64,000 nucleotides of DNA from Pseudobdellovibrionaceae bacterium. Its GTDB lineage: Bacteria; Bdellovibrionota; Bdellovibrionia; Bdellovibrionales; UBA1609. The translations under genes were made by a program, and so were the position numbers. The notes beneath the pieces are model-generated. The model was not told the DNA's origin. It saw only the letters and a list, made by a program, of their open reading frames with translations, and ran no database searches. The DNA is taken from positions 62,001 to 126,000 of the forward strand of contig JACKAN010000006.1 in the NCBI GenBank assembly GCA_020635055.1, written 5' to 3'. How positions within the stretch are numbered: the first letter of the stretch is position 1; the number at the start of each line of letters is the position of its first letter. Below are positions 8,771 to 18,004 of this stretch, piece by piece.

Positions 8771-10117
8771 ATGATTAATATCAATCTCCTGGTCCTCTTT
8801 ACTGGCATCTACATTACTGGAAAACACTTATTTAAAATCAAAGTTGATTGGTTAATTATTGTTTTATCTCTTTTATTTTTATATTTCTCTGAACTCAAAA
8901 TATTAGATGTCGCTACTTTAATTCTAAGCCTTTGTTCTGCTTTTGTAAGTGGGATAGCAATAAGAAAGTTTCCAAAAGTATCAACATATATTATATTTTC
9001 CAATATTCTTCTTTATTTGACAGGCTTTGTAGTTTTTAAAATCAACTTGTTCGAAAAGAATCAAACAAACTTAATGAACGATTTTATACTTCCCTATGGT
9101 TACTCCTTTTTAATGTTTTTCCTGGTGAGTTATCTAATCCAAATTAAAAGAGCTGATAAAAACCTTACACATAAACCTTTACGGTTTTTGGCAAACTGCT
9201 TGTTCTTTCCTCGATTAGCTATTGGACCATTCACGAGTTATCAAAACAGCTGTGAATCTTTAGAGCGTCCGAATCTCATCTTTTCTGGATATTGCTCTTT
9301 TTGCTTTGGGCTTTTTAAATTGGGGCTTTCCAATATAATTCATTCAAAGCACCTCATATACAATATTCCCTTAACTCTAAACTCTTTTAACGACTTACAT
9401 GCCTTAAATATTATTTTATTGTCCTCAATTTATTTTTATTTAAATCTCTCTGGCTACTTTAATATCGTTATTGGAGTTTCTAAAATTATGGGTTGGGATT
9501 TACCAGAAAACTTTAAATTTCCATTTTATTCATTTTCTATGGCTGATTTCTGGAGAAGTTGGCATATCAGTTTAGGCCAATGGTTTAAAAAATACTTTTA
9601 CCTTCCTGTGAGTTATTATCTATCCCATAAAATTCAAGGCTATAAAATCAGTGTGAACCAAGTTTCCAAGCTAATTACATTTCTCACTTTTTTACTTATA
9701 GGCTTTTGGCACGGCTTAAATGCAAAGTATATTTTGTGGGCCTTTTTAAACGCATTTTTTGTTGCTTTTGTAGATTTCAGAAAAATTTCAATTAAGTTGA
9801 GTTATATATCAACATTTATCTTTATTTTAGTAATCAATACTTTATTTTTAAGTCGTGATATTGCAACTTTTATTGGATTATTATCTCAAAGCTTTCGGTC
9901 TGAACATTTTAATAAATACAATATTTCAATATTTTTACTAACCTCAATTCTGTTTTTTTTACTATATCTATTTGAAAAATTGCACACGAAATTTATCTCC
10001 GACTCATATCTAAACTTTAAGCTATTGATTTATACATTTGCTGTTAATTCTTTTTATTTAATTATTGGCTTAATTTTAAATTTTAGTGATGGCTCTGTGA
10101 TATATGAAGGATATTAG
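8771..10117 (+). CDS. MBOAT-family O-acyltransferase (AlgI/DltB-like)
   Basis: 448 residues with about ten hydrophobic segments. The MBOAT signature is clear: ADFWRSWHISLGQWFKKY (His near residue 265) and, about 50 residues on, LIGFWHGLN with the invariant catalytic His314. Family members move acyl groups across or at the inner membrane onto polysaccharides, teichoic acids or proteins. The gene overlaps the SGNH-like gene downstream by 14 bases, the usual MBOAT plus SGNH partnership (as AlgI with AlgJ/X, DltB with DltD). The substrate is unknown, and the donor is probably a thioester. This opens the AT-rich envelope-modification island. Confidence 0.9.
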   Translation: MININLLVLFTGIYITGKHLFKIKVDWLIIVLSLLFLYFSELKILDVATLILSLCSAFVSGIAIRKFPKVSTYIIFSNILLYLTGFVVFKINLFEKNQTNLMNDFILPYGYSFLMFFLVSYLIQIKRADKNLTHKPLRFLANCLFFPRLAIGPFTSYQNSCESLERPNLIFSGYCSFCFGLFKLGLSNIIHSKHLIYNIPLTLNSFNDLHALNIILLSSIYFYLNLSGYFNIVIGVSKIMGWDLPENFKFPFYSFSMADFWRSWHISLGQWFKKYFYLPVSYYLSHKIQGYKISVNQVSKLITFLTFLLIGFWHGLNAKYILWAFLNAFFVAFVDFRKISIKLSYISTFIFILVINTLFLSRDIATFIGLLSQSFRSEHFNKYNISIFLLTSILFFLLYLFEKLHTKFISDSYLNFKLLIYTFAVNSFYLIIGLILNFSDGSVIYEGY

Positions 10118-11270
10118 TATAACTCAAATTGGAAAGGGCAAAGTATTTGCCTTTATTTTTCTAAACATTCTAATTTCATTCTTTATATTAGTTTTAATCT
10201 ATCAATCTCACTTCTTTTTAAAATGGAAAAGAACTCCCCTTATCGAGGGTAGATTCAATGGCCTTATTAAAGCCATGGATGAAATTACTACTAATCCTAT
10301 AAATAAATCTCTTTTCCTTTCTTCTTCTGATTGGCAATTCTTTTTAGATCCAGCCATTTTTGACTCAGAAATAGAAAAATTTAATAAAAACTCTACTAGC
10401 TACAATTTATCTATTGCGGCTATAGATGGAGTTGCACAGCTTTTTTACATAGCACGATTAGTAAAAGAATTTGAAAGGAGAAATGCCCTCTTTAAAAATA
10501 TATTTCTGCATTTTTCTCCTGCAAACCTAAGTGAATCCCCCTATTCAGACTCCCCACTCCACTTATCTGCCTCACCAAAGATTTTCTTTCCACAAATCAG
10601 AGAGCGCGTGTCTTCTATATCTAACCCGAACTTAATTGCGAAAGCTTTTTTTTATGCTTTGCTAAATCCAATGAGGTGGACGGACTCAACAATCTACCAC
10701 CGTTTTTTAAAACTTAAATTTACCTTACTTGGAAAACAAAAAGTAGACCTCTATTCTATTTCCCAATTGTGGGATGTAGACTCCGCTATATTTGAGTTGG
10801 ACAATTGGAACATTAAATTTCTCGGATTAAGTCCCTTAATGGAAAATTCAAAGAAAATGGAAAATAAATATAAGTCTTATGTAAAAACAATTCACAAAGA
10901 AAATAACTGGGAAAAGAGTATTGAGTTTTATAGAAATCAATATGGCTTAATAGAAAGAAATAAGCCACTGAACCAAGAAATGTATAAGGCCTATATAGAG
11001 GGAATTAAAATATTAAAGAAATATGCTGAAAATTTTTATATTGTCATCACCCCATACTCTCCAGATCTCCAAAAAATAGCAAATAGGAGCATAGATTACG
11101 ATCACTACAAAAATGATATTTTTAATAAGACTCAAACACAGATTATTGATCTACGACAAGATAAAAATTATTTAAATTCAGATTTTGATGATGCTTTATA
11201 TCCATCTAAGAATTTATTATCTGAGATTCAAAAGTCATTAGCTAATAAGATAAGCAAATTAAAGCAATAA
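10104..11270 (+). CDS. Membrane-anchored SGNH-like partner of the MBOAT protein, degenerate active site
   Basis: 388 residues with an N-terminal membrane anchor (about residues 13-35) and a periplasmic domain. A strand followed by LFLSSSDWQFFLDP stands where DltD/AlgX-type proteins have the GDS-like serine block, and ITPYSPDL plus DFDDALYPS near the C-terminus resemble later blocks. The Asp-x-x-His pair is not visible: DALYPS replaces it. I read it as a DltD-like partner that has changed or lost hydrolase chemistry. It is coupled to the MBOAT gene by overlap. The last codons form the left arm of a strong hairpin. Family assignment rests on context and weak motifs. Confidence 0.55.
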   Translation: MKDISITQIGKGKVFAFIFLNILISFFILVLIYQSHFFLKWKRTPLIEGRFNGLIKAMDEITTNPINKSLFLSSSDWQFFLDPAIFDSEIEKFNKNSTSYNLSIAAIDGVAQLFYIARLVKEFERRNALFKNIFLHFSPANLSESPYSDSPLHLSASPKIFFPQIRERVSSISNPNLIAKAFFYALLNPMRWTDSTIYHRFLKLKFTLLGKQKVDLYSISQLWDVDSAIFELDNWNIKFLGLSPLMENSKKMENKYKSYVKTIHKENNWEKSIEFYRNQYGLIERNKPLNQEMYKAYIEGIKILKKYAENFYIVITPYSPDLQKIANRSIDYDHYKNDIFNKTQTQIIDLRQDKNYLNSDFDDALYPSKNLLSEIQKSLANKISKLKQ

Positions 11271-11289
11271 TTTGCTTATCTTATTAGCT
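11240..11289. terminator. Perfect 19-bp inverted repeat between convergent genes
   Basis: AGCTAATAAGATAAGCAAA (11240-11258) is exactly complementary to 11271-11289, with a 12-base loop that holds the TAA stop of the upstream gene. It sits between two convergent genes and could end transcription from both sides. Neither flank has a clear run of T, so a classic intrinsic terminator is not certain; RNA-end protection is another possibility. Confidence 0.55.
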
Positions 11290-11301
11290 TAAAGATACTA
11301 T

Positions 11302-12087
11302 TTATTTAATATTTCTGATCATCCATCTTTTTACATCACTAATCACTTGTCTCTGAAATCCATAGTAACTATGTAAACTAAGAGCCGTACATCCCCACCA
11401 ATTGGCTACTGTTTTTTTAATATCATAATACATTAAAATTTCACTATCTTTTATTTTTGCAGACAATTCTTGTACTCCAGCATAGGGGCTCAATGGGCAG
11501 GAATCATAATAGTGATGAACAAGAAGAGAAGGAATAGATTTTTTTGGATATCCTTCACTTAGAATTGGTATTGTGAGGGGGGAAGTCATAACAGCTAAGC
11601 TAGCTTGAACTTTGTCCATCAAATAAGCCACAGTCATGGCACCTGTGCTTTGTCCCATAAGTATTACTGGTAAATTTTTTCTGTTAAAGAATTTTATTAT
11701 TTTATTAACATCCTCTGCCCACTCTGGATCAAATCTTTCGTTCTCTGCTCCTAAATATTCTTCACTGTGTCTCGGTCCAACAAGAACCAGTGAAAAGTCT
11801 TCTCTAAAATATTTGTGATATTTAATAAGTAAGTTTTTTGAGGGCTTGCTATTATCAAGCGTCCATTGATAGTAAAAAATTCCCTTTCCCCCCGGGAAAG
11901 CCACAATAAAACCCTTTGGGTTTGCTGGTCCGGGTTCGTAAATCACTTTTCTAGGTAAAAATGATAAATTTTCAATTGCATTTGCAGAAATCGATAACAA
12001 AGAACATGTTAATACTAAAAAAATAATGTAACTTATTGATCTCAAATAGACCTCAATTTTACTTTGTATGTAGATCTCATAATACAT
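11302..12087 (-). CDS. Secreted alpha/beta hydrolase
   Basis: 261 residues. A long N-terminus contains a hydrophobic signal or anchor (about residues 17-37, ending SANA). The nucleophile elbow is GQSTG (Gly-x-Ser-x-Gly) after a VILM strand; HHYYDSCP probably supplies the acid residue and LSLHSYYGF the catalytic His. This is the order expected for an alpha/beta hydrolase esterase. The start overlaps the stop of the sulfatase-like gene by 11 bases, so the two are one operon. A periplasmic deacylase acting on the same polymer as the MBOAT proteins would make sense, but that is inference. Confidence 0.75.
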   Translation of the reverse strand: MYYEIYIQSKIEVYLRSISYIIFLVLTCSLLSISANAIENLSFLPRKVIYEPGPANPKGFIVAFPGGKGIFYYQWTLDNSKPSKNLLIKYHKYFREDFSLVLVGPRHSEEYLGAENERFDPEWAEDVNKIIKFFNRKNLPVILMGQSTGAMTVAYLMDKVQASLAVMTSPLTIPILSEGYPKKSIPSLLVHHYYDSCPLSPYAGVQELSAKIKDSEILMYYDIKKTVANWWGCTALSLHSYYGFQRQVISDVKRWMIRNIK

Positions 12088-13510
12088 AAGGCCACTCCCA
12101 ATTTAGAAAACAACGCCTAAATTCGCGAGGTATATTTTGTACTATATCTAAGTTAATCTTTTCTTTATTTAATTTATTTTCTAGTTCAGTAGCCATATCT
12201 TTGTTTTCTTGCAAAACATTAATCAATTCGCCAGGGTCTCCTTCTAAATCAAAAAGTTGATGGATCGCTTTCTTTTCATCTTTAATAAATTTCCATTTAT
12301 TTTTGTATCTGATTGAGTATTTTGACTTAAGGCAATTTCTGGATACAATATGGTCATTAAAATCACTAGAAGTTAGAAGCTCATTAAATTTACTTATTTT
12401 TCTTTCACCAGTAATTAAACTGTTTATTACTTTGATAACTGATTTTTTTGAAATTTGATTTTTTATCACTAGCTTTTCCTTGGTCCAAGGCAATGCAATC
12501 AAAAGCGGGCCTTTGATAAACTCATCATAGACCTCTAAAGGTGCAAAGATCCTATCATGCTCCATAAAGCTTTGACTATAGTCAAAGTCTAATATTACTA
12601 CTGTGTTCTCTTTTAATTGAGAACTTCCCCACAAATCTAAAACTGGCTGAATCATTTTATCGAAATTATATAATTTTAGTTTATATACATCTTTTAAAAG
12701 TTGTAAGTCCTCCACAAATCCAACACTGGATTTCCAATTATTTAGCTCCTTTTCACTGATTAAAGAAAGCATGGCCCTCTTTGACTCACTAATATTTCTA
12801 GAATTCACTCGACTCTCATCACTCGTCATTTCGATATTATTGAACAAGAATGCATATAGTGGCAGTTTATTCTCTAGCCTTTCACCCTCAAGAATTTTTT
12901 TCATCAACTTCTGACTTTCTTTAGGAAGACCTGCCAACAACTCATCATTACTGAAGTTCACTGAGTCCCATAGAGGATAATGTAAATATCGAAAATACGC
13001 ATTTATAAAAAATGGTTTTTTTGTCATTAATGAAGTGTCAATTTTATTTTTTAAATCAATAATTCTATCCCTTAAGTTAAAAATATCTTCTGCATCCGTT
13101 GTATCTCCTATATTTACAGTTTTAATCTCTGTAGGAGACGGTTGTTGAAAGTAGTAATCTGTCGTAGAAAAACTTGGAGAGTTGTAACCATTAAAAGTAA
13201 GTCTAAGTTGTAAATTTTGAAGTTGAAAATATACAGGTAACCATGGGTGGCTAGAAATAACTTCTCCTACTAAATTTGAGTTATTGGAAAAGGTGGTGAG
13301 ATTTTTAGTAATTGATTCGTCTAAGTTGTTAATCTTCATAAGAGTTGGATTCATTGAGGAAACTGACAAAATTATAATGTTTGGACGTTGTAATTTAATT
13401 ATTTGAAGAGTCTGAGTAAGAATTTTATCTTTATAAACAATGCCAATGGTGAAAACCAGTGAGAACAATACAACACCCAATGTAGGAAAAATGACTTTTT
13501 GAAGTTTCAC
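12077..13510 (-). CDS. Sulfatase-superfamily protein with degenerate active site
   Basis: 477 residues with one N-terminal membrane anchor (residues 8-27). The fold is recognised from RPNIIILSVSSMNPTL (the PNIILIVIDSLRPD strand of sulfatases), SSHPWLP near the nucleophile position, NTVVILDFDYSQSF.EHDR, and the typical closing string HQLFDLEGDPGELINVL. The metal-binding Asp after the first strand is replaced by Ser, and Leu-Pro stands where Thr/Ser/Cys would be the nucleophile. It is therefore probably not an ordinary sulfatase. It may bind a polymer or have altered phospho-transferase chemistry. It shares an operon with the alpha/beta hydrolase and is divergent from the dlt-like cassette. Confidence 0.7.
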   Translation of the reverse strand: MKLQKVIFPTLGVVLFSLVFTIGIVYKDKILTQTLQIIKLQRPNIIILSVSSMNPTLMKINNLDESITKNLTTFSNNSNLVGEVISSHPWLPVYFQLQNLQLRLTFNGYNSPSFSTTDYYFQQPSPTEIKTVNIGDTTDAEDIFNLRDRIIDLKNKIDTSLMTKKPFFINAYFRYLHYPLWDSVNFSNDELLAGLPKESQKLMKKILEGERLENKLPLYAFLFNNIEMTSDESRVNSRNISESKRAMLSLISEKELNNWKSSVGFVEDLQLLKDVYKLKLYNFDKMIQPVLDLWGSSQLKENTVVILDFDYSQSFMEHDRIFAPLEVYDEFIKGPLLIALPWTKEKLVIKNQISKKSVIKVINSLITGERKISKFNELLTSSDFNDHIVSRNCLKSKYSIRYKNKWKFIKDEKKAIHQLFDLEGDPGELINVLQENKDMATELENKLNKEKINLDIVQNIPREFRRCFLNWEWPYVL

Positions 13511-13703
13511 AGTTCTAACTCATTTATATTAATCTTTATCTATAATGGAATTGTTTAAGTACAAAAGTGACTCTTTTCAATTCGCTAACATTAAACTTTA
13601 TTAAAACATATTAATCTACTATTCTCTAGCTAGCTAGACAAAAGTTGATTCTCTATATCAAACTAGGTGTCAGAGCCTAGTAATTCCACTAAGCTAATTG
13701 AAT

Positions 13704-15095
13704 ATGGATTCATCAAATCTCAGAAGAGTTTCTATCCAAATTTTGATATGTCTATTTGCAATTTTCGTATTGAATTATGTGAATCAAGCTGTAGCTATTT
13801 CTGTCGGATTAGCGGCTATAGCTCTTATCTTTTTTGGTCAATACAGGTGGCAAATACTTATTCTTTCAGGATTGCTCGTTTGTTTAACTACTTTTTCTAA
13901 TATTCAACCTTCAAACAAGTTTGGGTCTACGAAAATCGACTATAGCACTTATGAGTGGGGCTTAATCATTCTCTTTTGGTTCTCTATTCTGTATTTAGCA
14001 ATAAGATACATAGCTCCAAAATTAGAAAAAATAATTTCAAAAATATTTTATCCTTGGATTATATTTTTAGTTTTTACAGTATCTTGGTTTATTGTAAATT
14101 ATAGTTACAAGCATGGCTATAGCTTTGGTTATTACATATATTTGCCCTGTTCCGCATCCGTGGTTTCCTACATTGCAGCCTTTTACCACTGGAAGTTCTT
14201 TTATAAAATTAAAGACTTTCCAAAGCTATTTGCTTTTTTAATTACCCCTTGGATAGGAAGATACACTTTCCCACTTCCTGACCAACCACAAATACTTTTT
14301 AAACATATGCAAGATTTCGACTTATATCGCTCACATATCAAGGCTGCTAAGGTATTTTTAATTGTGTTCGCACTGGAAGTTATTCGCTTAATTATGGACG
14401 CTACATTTTTTGGCAAAGAAACTATAATACTCGGTTTTATTGAATTGAATCCCACTTCCTACTACTTTCTCACAATTAAAGAAGCGCTTTCTGAAATATC
14501 AAGAGGAACGGTAATTAAACCATTAGATGCATGGATAATTGTGATTTTAGATTTTATTTATAGACTGGTTTTTTTGTCTAACAAAATTAATGCCTTGATT
14601 GGTGTAGCTATGCTTTTTGGGCTACCGCTTGAATTGAATACGAAAAATGTTTTTAAGTCTAGATCTTTGCTTGATTTTTTTGGTAAATTTAACTTCTACT
14701 ACAAAGAGGTTCTGCTAAATTATTTTTATTATCCCATTTTCTTTAGGCTCAAAATGTTATCTCCAGGAATAAGGGTTGTAGTCAGTGCTTTTTTAACTAT
14801 AGGATTGGCCAACTATTGGATTCATTTTATTTGGAATACCTTTTACTCTCGTGGTCAAAGTCCATTCGGTTATTTAATTTATTCTATCAATTATTTAATT
14901 TACGCCTTACTTTTAGCCTTTATTCTGAGCTTTGAGCTTTTTATTTCACTAAAAGGGCGAAGGGTATCTTACCCTCCCATAATTGCTTTTCCAATATGTA
15001 TACTCGTATATTCATCAATAAGAGTATTTGACGATCCTTTTCTTGGAAATGTAGTTAATAATCTTAAATTATTCTTAATGTTATTTAATTTATAG
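13704..15095 (+). CDS. MBOAT-like multipass membrane protein (DltB-like, divergent)
   Basis: About 464 residues with some ten to eleven hydrophobic segments. SRSLLDFFGKFNFYYKEVLLNYFYYP matches the position of the DFW.RWH...WF..Y.Y.P block of MBOAT proteins but lacks its His. About 40 residues later NYWIHFIWN supplies a candidate catalytic His (His374). The gene is followed after eight bases by a carrier-protein gene and then an adenylation enzyme, the same three activities as DltB, DltC and DltA. I use the ATG at 13704; a TTG at 13698 is in frame and no strong ribosome site decides. Without the downstream neighbours this would be a weak MBOAT call. Confidence 0.65.
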   Translation: MDSSNLRRVSIQILICLFAIFVLNYVNQAVAISVGLAAIALIFFGQYRWQILILSGLLVCLTTFSNIQPSNKFGSTKIDYSTYEWGLIILFWFSILYLAIRYIAPKLEKIISKIFYPWIIFLVFTVSWFIVNYSYKHGYSFGYYIYLPCSASVVSYIAAFYHWKFFYKIKDFPKLFAFLITPWIGRYTFPLPDQPQILFKHMQDFDLYRSHIKAAKVFLIVFALEVIRLIMDATFFGKETIILGFIELNPTSYYFLTIKEALSEISRGTVIKPLDAWIIVILDFIYRLVFLSNKINALIGVAMLFGLPLELNTKNVFKSRSLLDFFGKFNFYYKEVLLNYFYYPIFFRLKMLSPGIRVVVSAFLTIGLANYWIHFIWNTFYSRGQSPFGYLIYSINYLIYALLLAFILSFELFISLKGRRVSYPPIIAFPICILVYSSIRVFDDPFLGNVVNNLKLFLMLFNL

Positions 15096-15103
15096 AGGTA
15101 TTT

Positions 15104-15337
15104 GTGGATAAAATTGTTTTGTTTATAGAAAATCTTATAAAAGAATCCAGAATGAATACAAAGATAGACCGATCAACATCACTATTTTTATCTGGGATAT
15201 TAGATTCTGTAGCCGGATTAAAATTAATTATGTTTTTAGAAAAAGAATATAATTTCGATGCGGCAACTATTGATTTTGACATTAACAAACTGGATAGTAT
15301 CGAACTCATCAGTCAATACACAGGTTCTAAACCATGA
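15104..15337 (+). CDS. Acyl/peptidyl carrier protein (DltC-like)
   Basis: 77 residues, GTG start with TAGAGG five bases upstream. The sequence LFLSGILDSVAGLKLIMFLEKEY is the helix-II region of a carrier protein, with Asp34-Ser35 as the 4'-phosphopantetheine attachment site and the usual hydrophobic pattern after it. DltC, the D-alanyl carrier protein, is the same size. It lies between the MBOAT-like gene and the adenylation gene, overlapping the latter by ATGA. It should be loaded by the adjacent enzyme and present its thioester to the MBOAT-like protein. Whether the cargo is an amino acid or an acyl group is open. Confidence 0.8.
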   Translation: MDKIVLFIENLIKESRMNTKIDRSTSLFLSGILDSVAGLKLIMFLEKEYNFDAATIDFDINKLDSIELISQYTGSKP

Positions 15338-16767
15338 ATTTTAGAGAGGAATTATTAAACCGTATCATTTCCTTTCCAGAAGATATCTGCATTTTCGACT
15401 ATGAAAGAAAAGCTTACTTTAAGAACAAAGATCTGCTTGAGCTTCTACATAAACAAATGAAAGCTATAAAAAAGAATAACACAAAAAATTTACCGGTAGC
15501 CATTTTTGCTGAAAAAAGCTTCCATATGTATGCAAGCCTACTGGCTTGTACTTTCTTGGGCCTTCCCTTTATTCCTGTGAAAAACAAAAAAAGCTTCGAA
15601 AACTTAGTTAAACTCACTCCCTTATTTGAGCTGCAAAATATAACTGGTGATAATTGCAGTGACAGTTCGGTAAAAATTTATCCAACTCAATCTGAGATTA
15701 TGTACATTGTACCTACTTCAGGAACGACAGGCTTACCTAAACTCATTCAGATAAGTTATAGTAATTTTTCTAATTACTTAAAAAACATTCAATTTGTACA
15801 ACCCATCACTAAAGGTGATTGCGTCTCACAAGTTTATGAACTGACCTTCGACCCGTCTATTGGTGAAATATTTCATACTCTGATCTACGGTGGCGTGTTA
15901 GCTCCCTTTAACTTTAAAGCACTACTAAATTTCGATGATTGGTTGGTGAAAAGTAATATTTCACGCTGGGGATCTTCCCCCTCACAAGCCGCACTAATTA
16001 TTGAAAGGCTGTCTACCATTAGGAATACTTATCCACAAATCAATGAAAGTAGTTTCATTGGTGAAGGTCTGTCGGTAATGCTTGTGAATAGATGGCGAGA
16101 ATTATTTCCTAATTCTGACATATTTAACCACTATGGACCTGCAGAAACCACTGTGAGCATTTCCTCCTATAAGATTCCAAAAAATTCCTCTGAAACAATA
16201 TTAAGTAAAAATGGAATTGTATCTATTGGGCAAATATATCACGAACACAAATTTAAGGTTTTAAATGAACAGGGTGACAGTAGCCAGATTGGAGAGCTGT
16301 GCATTTCTGGTCCACAGGTAATGATGGGTTATATTAATAACACTACAAAATTCTATGAAGAATCAAACCAAAAATATTATAGAACTGGCGATAATGTAGA
16401 ATTTAACAATGATCATTTTTTCTATTTAGGTCGCTTAGATGATATGATAAAAATTAAATCGGAAAGATATCATACAGCAGAAATAGAGCACTATATCGAA
16501 ATAGAAATAAATTCTAAGACCGCAATTATTCCTGCGTTTCACAACCAATTTGGGCAAGCTCAAGGAACAATATTAATAATAACTAAAAAATTGGATATTA
16601 AAAGCAGAAATGATTTATCTAATAAACTTATAGGCTCATTCGGCAAACATCTAGCTCCAAAGTTGATTTATTACATTGAAAGTTTTCCCTTAAGTGATAG
16701 TGGTAAACTCGATAAGAAAAAACTATTTGAAATGTATGAAAATAATTTATTACAAAAACTGGATTAA
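15334..16767 (+). CDS. AMP-forming adenylation enzyme (DltA-like)
   Basis: 477 residues, the length of DltA. Core motifs run in order: TSGTTGLPKL (A3, near residue 128), LTFDPSIGEIF (A4), NHYGPAETT (A5), YRTGD (A7), GRLDDMIKIKSERY (A8) and SDSGKLDKKKL (A10, catalytic Lys). The Asp of the FDPS string is the residue that grips the alpha-amino group in amino-acid-activating domains, so an amino acid substrate is more likely than a fatty acid. It would load the carrier protein encoded immediately before (ATGA overlap). This makes a DltA-C-B-like set outside the usual Gram-positive setting. The exact amino acid cannot be read from the sequence by eye. Confidence 0.82.
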   Translation: MNFREELLNRIISFPEDICIFDYERKAYFKNKDLLELLHKQMKAIKKNNTKNLPVAIFAEKSFHMYASLLACTFLGLPFIPVKNKKSFENLVKLTPLFELQNITGDNCSDSSVKIYPTQSEIMYIVPTSGTTGLPKLIQISYSNFSNYLKNIQFVQPITKGDCVSQVYELTFDPSIGEIFHTLIYGGVLAPFNFKALLNFDDWLVKSNISRWGSSPSQAALIIERLSTIRNTYPQINESSFIGEGLSVMLVNRWRELFPNSDIFNHYGPAETTVSISSYKIPKNSSETILSKNGIVSIGQIYHEHKFKVLNEQGDSSQIGELCISGPQVMMGYINNTTKFYEESNQKYYRTGDNVEFNNDHFFYLGRLDDMIKIKSERYHTAEIEHYIEIEINSKTAIIPAFHNQFGQAQGTILIITKKLDIKSRNDLSNKLIGSFGKHLAPKLIYYIESFPLSDSGKLDKKKLFEMYENNLLQKLD

Positions 16768-16787
16768 TAATATTAATTTATTAAGAT

Positions 16788-17798
16788 CTACTGAGATAAG
16801 AATTCTTCTATACTTGGTAGCATAATGTCTACTGAGGATTTTACTCCCTCATAATTTAGGTGCATTAGATCTTCTTGAAAAAGAGAACTATTTTTATCGA
16901 TTTCAGGAACTCTTAAATCGATATAGCTGTCCTTATCCAAACATTTGATAACTCGTTCCATCTTTTGTTTAAGATTTCCCTCGTCATACAGGGATACATA
17001 CTCAGGGCTAAAGGGAATGATCATGAATTTAAGTTTAAAATTATACTTTTCTGACATCCTTTTAGCCTCTAGAATACCCTCACATAATGCTGGAGAATCC
17101 TCCCATAACTTTGAGGATTTATGATCGTGCTCACTTAAGTACAAATGTCTAAGAACGGCTATATAAAAATTCGTTGATGGATCTAACTTCTTAATATGTT
17201 CATATAGAAAGCTAGGATTTGTTTTCTGCCAGTAATCCAAATTGATTTTTGTTGGAATACCATACTTATCTACAGATTCCGCCTTCTGCATTAAATAATA
17301 ATCTTCATCAAAATCATTTTCAGTTAAAGACCATAAAACAAATTTAGGTTTAAATTTTTTAATAAAATATCTCACCCTGATAACCTGTGTTATAGGAGAG
17401 GTGCGGCGCAAGCCGGAATTAATAAATTGTAGTGAAAATTTTTCCTTTGTTTTTTCCTCTAAAACAGAAGGAAAAGTCTCGTTCTGTTGCAAACCCATTC
17501 CTTCGATGGAAGAGTCACCAACAACAAGAACTTGGCCCACTTTTATTTCCACGATGGGTCTTTCTCTAAATCCCAGCTCATTTGTTTCAAATTTTATGTT
17601 TCTATTTTCTATAAAAAATGTTTCTTTGCAATTGGGTCTAAATCCATGTTGATATTTAAAACTCCAAACTAAACATTTGGGATGCATCATATAAGATCTA
17701 TATCGTGTATAAGAAGAAAGCTTCAAAAAACCCAATGAAATAAGTGAAATCGACATAATTATTAAAACCAGTATTGAAATTTTATACTTTTTATTCAC
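16788..17798 (-). CDS. Membrane-anchored SGNH/GDSL hydrolase
   Basis: 336 residues. An N-terminal membrane anchor (about 8-27) precedes an SGNH domain: VVGDSSIEG (catalytic Ser96, block I), NSGLRRTSP (block II region), SLTENDF (block III Asn) and DLMHLN (Asp310, His313, block V). All four catalytic blocks are present, so it should be an active periplasmic esterase or acyl-transferase. It converges with the adenylation gene (20-base gap) and is paralogous to the fragment at the left edge. Removal or transfer of acyl groups on a surface polymer is the likely role. Confidence 0.85.
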   Translation of the reverse strand: MNKKYKISILVLIIMSISLISLGFLKLSSYTRYRSYMMHPKCLVWSFKYQHGFRPNCKETFFIENRNIKFETNELGFRERPIVEIKVGQVLVVGDSSIEGMGLQQNETFPSVLEEKTKEKFSLQFINSGLRRTSPITQVIRVRYFIKKFKPKFVLWSLTENDFDEDYYLMQKAESVDKYGIPTKINLDYWQKTNPSFLYEHIKKLDPSTNFYIAVLRHLYLSEHDHKSSKLWEDSPALCEGILEAKRMSEKYNFKLKFMIIPFSPEYVSLYDEGNLKQKMERVIKCLDKDSYIDLRVPEIDKNSSLFQEDLMHLNYEGVKSSVDIMLPSIEEFLSQ

Positions 17799-18004
17799 AA
17801 TTTCTCTTTGGTTCTCTTTGTTTTTATAATTTAGTTAATTTATTTATTTTAGACAATTTATAATGGAGAATCAATAAAGCACTACCCAAAGGTCTGGAAC
17901 AGAATCCCTAATAATATTTTTAGATAGTATAAACAAAACAGATCTCTGAATTGTAAAAAACCTTAATACTATTGATAGATCATTTAGTAAATTAATCTTA
18001 CAAT

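Noticed and set aside
13667..13900. 77-codon ORF beginning MSEPSNSTK
   Set aside because: It is out of frame with, and mostly inside, the MBOAT-like gene starting at 13704, and shows no domain.
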